From positions 66,402,001 through 66,466,000 of the forward strand of contig CM034546.1 of the NCBI GenBank assembly GCA_020055645.1: DNA of 64,000 nucleotides, written 5' to 3'. Position 1 is the stretch's first letter, and every line of letters starts with the position of its first letter. The notes below the pieces were generated by a model that did not search any database, was not told where the DNA came from, and saw only the letters and a program-made list of their open reading frames with translations. This DNA is from Tomocerus qinae. Taxonomy: Eukaryota; Arthropoda; Collembola; Entomobryomorpha; Tomoceridae. Position numbers and translations under genes: made by a program. Below are positions 60,620-64,000 of the stretch, in pieces.

Positions 60620-61545
60620 TGGTTCTGGGTAAAATTGTTTTTATTATTTTATTTTTGTGAAACAATGGATTTATTTCAAGCTAATCATAATTACAATTTA
60701 TAACTTTGTTTTTCATCAGTGTTGACTATCGTATCGTACTATATTTTGGTTGTATGCATAAGGACATTAATTTATGCAACGATCAAAACAAATGTTCCCA
60801 AGCAAGGTTTTAAGGCCCAACACTCATGACATGATGAAAGTTAGCTGCAATAATTATTACTTTGATGTACTATATCTTAAGAATCAGTATTATATAAGCT
60901 GCTACTTTCTATTTATATTAAATATTGCTCATTTATTTACAGTGTTCCCCTGATATAAATTGCTTAAATATGATGTTTTTATAAAATATTTGGCAATGGT
61001 AACATTGTAAAAGGGCACCATAACAAAATTAAGAAACTTGTATGTTAGACTGATCCATTGTAAATAAATACCGATAAAAATTAGTATGCATTTATAGTAA
61101 TTATTTATTTCATTCTTCTTGTATTGATTGAATGATAGCATATTACAAATGCATAAACCGGTAACAAATGTGTACAATGACATAGGTCTACCGAATTTGT
61201 ATTCATACTATTAATTGTGGAAAACTCTGCATTTCTTTTATTTCTTATTTATATGTCACAAACTAGCTTAACAAAAAATTAAACATGGTTATCTTGGCTA
61301 CATTTTATAAAGGTACGCAGTGATAGCTATGCATAAAATTTATATTTGATCAGATGAGGAAAACGGTTTCCTTGTTATAAGATATTAACTAACCTTCCAA
61401 ATTAAAATCTGTAATCAATGAGTATGTTTAAACGTTAATATACCCCAATGTGTGTGTATTATTTGCATTTTGGGGTTTGTTGCTAAAATTATCTACTCAG
61501 GTAATGTTGCTCAACTAAAGAAGATAATTAATCATTTACAATCAT
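60620..61545. other. Intergenic, no gene recognised
   Basis: AT-rich. The part adjacent to 61550 would be the 3' UTR of the leftward receptor gene. It shows similarity in wording to 13440-13780 downstream of the intact paralogue, consistent with whole-gene duplication. Confidence 0.4.
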
Positions 61546-61549
61546 ACTT

Positions 61550-64000
61550 CTAATCGAATGTCTCAGAAGAGGTGTTATTTATCATTTTGGGTTTACTACC
61601 TACTGCCTTAGCGGTATCAATTTTCATAGACCTGCCAAAGGTGAAATGACGAAATAAATAAAATGTCCTCATCATATCGGTTTTTATAATTTTAAGAATT
61701 ATTCCAAAGCGAGCAATAAATTTCCAAATTTTGATTTTCAAAGAAACTAATGTTTCAAAAATGAAAGTTATAAAAGGTGTTAGTAGAATATACGTGAATT
61801 CACAAATTAAACAAAAAGCCATATTGATACTCTTTTTAATCATTTTGGGAATTATTCTAAAGCAAACAATAAATTTCCAAATTTTACTTTTAAAAAAAAT
61901 TAAAACCTGCAAATTGAAAATGATCAAAGATGTTAGTAACATACAAGCACTAATTATGAAGATAGTACGAATATTAGAATTGTCATAAGCTAAAGGCCGC
62001 GGAGGACTTCTTACCCAACACGTTCTGCATCGAGTAAAATTATGGAATTTGAAATATTCCAACCATGCATTAAAAACCCCAGAGTGACTAAGAACAAATA
62101 ACTTTTCTCTAAAGAATTGGGTGAGCATAGGAACTTCGGTATTTGTAATAAACGTGTAAATGTTTGTTGGTAAAAATGATTTTTCTTCTTTTCCATAATA
62201 TAAAGTTTTGATTGGTTGGACTCCGCCATTATGAGGATTCCAAAAGGAGTCATTAAGTAGTCGATGTAAAATTGAACTTCTAAAAATCAGAGCTGAGTTA
62301 TTGCACTGCGATATCCATTTTTGAGGACTAACGAAAGGACATCCTGGAGGGAATCGTAATTTGTTGGTAGTTTTCATTAGTAACTCCATTTTTGGAACAT
62401 TTCCAAAATATTGGTAAAAGGCATAAAGTGGTAACATTGATTTAGACCATTTAAAAATAAACTTGTATATGTAAATGTTTTGAATGTGAAGTGTTGAATG
62501 TGAATATATTGGCATAATGTTAAAGCGTTGATAAGCCGCGATTATTGTTGTAGTGTTTTCTTTTTCAAATTTACTAAAATCTTTAGGATCAAAAATTTCA
62601 TTTGTTGGATGAAACCATCCAGTTTCGTTGGTATTGTAGAAATTCCATATTATATAGTGCTGAACATGTTTTGGAATATTAAGTGGCTCCGTTTCGCTGA
62701 CACCTACAAATTCGCCTAGAGCTGTAACATCAGGTAAATTTCCCAAATGTTCAATTGACTCAATATGCTTCACCGAACGAGGCTCAACTAAATCTGTTGT
62801 GACGATTCCTTTATAAGCATTTGTGAGTATAATAAACATTAGAAGCAAGGGACCGATTATCAATTTAAACCAGAGGGTTTTGTAAGCCTGTGATGGGAAA
62901 GTGTAACTGATTTCTAGCAAATAAGCATAGAAAATGAATATGAATGGAAGATGTTTATCTCTTTTGAAAATTGCTACGACGTGAAAGAAACCAGTTGTTC
63001 CCGCAATACAAATGATGACGCCTAGCCACGCGTATAATTGAAAAGGTCGAATGTACCCATAAAAAGAAAGACTTTCATCTTCAAGGACAACACAGGAAAT
63101 AAAGTTATATGATTCTTCCATGCTTACAATGGCTGAGAGAAAAGGAATATAAGGACCATTCAGAAACCCTGGAAAGACAGAATTATCGGTATGTCGAAAA
63201 GTGAATTCTGAAAATAGTTGACGGTCTTCAAACCAATTGTGGAGCTTTTCAGAACAATAATATTTGATCCCAATTGTAGAATTTATAAAATTTTGGAAAA
63301 TAATCGAGGAAATTATTGTTGCGGTGTCATACTCTCGTTGTAAAACAGTATTTGTGAAATATTCATATCTCTTAGGTGACCCACAGTAAAATATTTCATC
63401 TCTTCCCCTCACATATAGTTCATCAAGTATTAGTAGAGCAGATTCTTTCCCAATGTTACTTTCTCTAACTAAGCTTTTCAAAGCAAATCGTCGCAACAGT
63501 TGATTAAAACATTTGTTTTCCGAACACAATTGGATGAATGTATATGTATATTGTAATTGGGTTAAATTTTGATAATAATTGTATTGCGGACATAATAAAT
63601 GCACTTTTTTATCCTGTTTATCTGACAGAGAGAGCATGAGCCAGGGTTTATACCAGAATAGACGGTATACAGCATTCCAATGTCCATCGATTATTTCTTC
63701 CGAGTCAGAAAAGAAATTGACATTTGACTTTGCCATTTCTAAAATTTCGTTCTCGACTAACAAATACACAGCGGAATGTTCCCAAAAGTTGTAGCGACTC
63801 TGCCACCATAGCCAAGAATGATCTTTATCAACTTTGTAAAATGTTTCACTGATGTGATTAATTGCCATCACATCTATGAAAACTCTCGGATTAAAGTTGA
63901 CTGCAATGTGTACTACACAAACTAATCGACTCTCTGGGCGTGGAGTAGAAACATTAGCGTTCAATGTATCCAATTCTTGCATACATTTATCAAATGTATT
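61550..64000 (-). CDS. Ionotropic-receptor-like protein with duplicated C-terminal membrane segment (partial, continues off window)
   Basis: The frame is open to the window edge, 6 codons beyond the first visible ATG (63982). It aligns with the 838-residue paralogue from residue 87 onward, so only the signal peptide and first part of the N-terminus lie outside. The core is conserved: first helix, YAYLLEISYTFP pore-like segment, second helix ending ILTNAYKGIVTTDL, the IESIEHLGNLPD lobe start and the last helix. The C-terminus is longer, because about 51 codons containing the last hydrophobic helix and a KSKIWKF-type basic motif are repeated in tandem (61721 versus 61874, offset 153 bases, in frame). 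A second hydrophobic helix therefore follows (TPFITFIFETLVSL). It is presumably a functional family member. The ligand is unknown. Confidence 0.75.
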   Translation of the reverse strand, partial: NTFDKCMQELDTLNANVSTPRPESRLVCVVHIAVNFNPRVFIDVMAINHISETFYKVDKDHSWLWWQSRYNFWEHSAVYLLVENEILEMAKSNVNFFSDSEEIIDGHWNAVYRLFWYKPWLMLSLSDKQDKKVHLLCPQYNYYQNLTQLQYTYTFIQLCSENKCFNQLLRRFALKSLVRESNIGKESALLILDELYVRGRDEIFYCGSPKRYEYFTNTVLQREYDTATIISSIIFQNFINSTIGIKYYCSEKLHNWFEDRQLFSEFTFRHTDNSVFPGFLNGPYIPFLSAIVSMEESYNFISCVVLEDESLSFYGYIRPFQLYAWLGVIICIAGTTGFFHVVAIFKRDKHLPFIFIFYAYLLEISYTFPSQAYKTLWFKLIIGPLLLMFIILTNAYKGIVTTDLVEPRSVKHIESIEHLGNLPDVTALGEFVGVSETEPLNIPKHVQHYIIWNFYNTNETGWFHPTNEIFDPKDFSKFEKENTTTIIAAYQRFNIMPIYSHSTLHIQNIYIYKFIFKWSKSMLPLYAFYQYFGNVPKMELLMKTTNKLRFPPGCPFVSPQKWISQCNNSALIFRSSILHRLLNDSFWNPHNGGVQPIKTLYYGKEEKSFLPTNIYTFITNTEVPMLTQFFREKLFVLSHSGVFNAWLEYFKFHNFTRCRTCWVRSPPRPLAYDNSNIRTIFIISACMLLTSLIIFNLQVLIFFKSKIWKFIVCFRIIPKMIKKSINMAFCLICEFTYILLTPFITFIFETLVSLKIKIWKFIARFGIILKIIKTDMMRTFYLFRHFTFGRSMKIDTAKAVGSKPKMINNTSSETFD
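61690..61990 (-). repeat. In-frame 153-bp tandem duplication inside the receptor gene
   Basis: AATAAATTTCCAAATTTT occurs in both halves 153 bases apart, with similar flanks. The copies have diverged, so the duplication is not recent, yet both remain open. Confidence 0.75.

Overview
The window is AT-rich eukaryotic DNA, almost certainly from an arthropod. It has small introns with GT..AG ends, sparse genes, many minisatellites and several transposon classes. The gene content (a divergent ionotropic-receptor family, a MATH-BTB protein, RING and F-box genes) would fit a springtail or a similar arthropod, but that placement is inference.

Layout: (1) 1-2237 is an almost complete ORF1-only non-LTR retroelement. 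Its near-identical twin lies inverted at 32878-35168 with a 15-bp target-site duplication. (2) 3.9-7.0 kb, 13.96-16.47 kb, 58.5-60.6 kb and 61.55-64.0 kb hold five minus-strand members of one receptor-like family with the membrane plan of ionotropic receptors: one intact 838-residue gene, one long gene cut by the window edge, and three broken copies. (3) 8.2-13.4 kb is repeat-rich: an old 0.6-0.9 kb duplication, a 201-bp hAT-like MITE, a 44-bp-arm foldback and a 1.2-kb TIR element carrying tRNA-like boxes. (4) 18.63-24.2 kb is a decayed LTR element: LTR, minisatellite leader, aspartic protease with a possible dUTPase-like tail, and a broken class I envelope gene, with no reverse transcriptase or integrase. 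(5) 24.9-27.5 kb is a minus-strand cluster of C2H2 zinc finger, MATH-BTB-RING and a two-exon RING gene. (6) 36.5-37.9 kb is a broken F-box/LRR-like gene. (7) 38-49 kb is mostly satellites plus a LINE ORF2 relic and a 95-bp 28S rRNA fragment. (8) 49.6-50.6 kb is a VPS4-like AAA pseudogene. (9) 54.0-57.6 kb is a DUF4806 plus DDE transposon with nonsense codons, preceded by nineteen 29-bp repeats.

Functional reading: the receptor-like proteins are probable membrane channels or chemosensory relatives that expand and die locally. The 24.9-27.5 kb cluster points to ubiquitin-ligase functions. Most of the rest is transposon turnover, with insertions nested in older elements and in receptor pseudogenes. 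The least expected items are the pol-less LTR element with a paramyxovirus-F-like fusion peptide, the BTB+RING fusion, the in-frame duplication of the last membrane segment in one receptor, and the rRNA fragment that covers the R2/R1 insertion zone.
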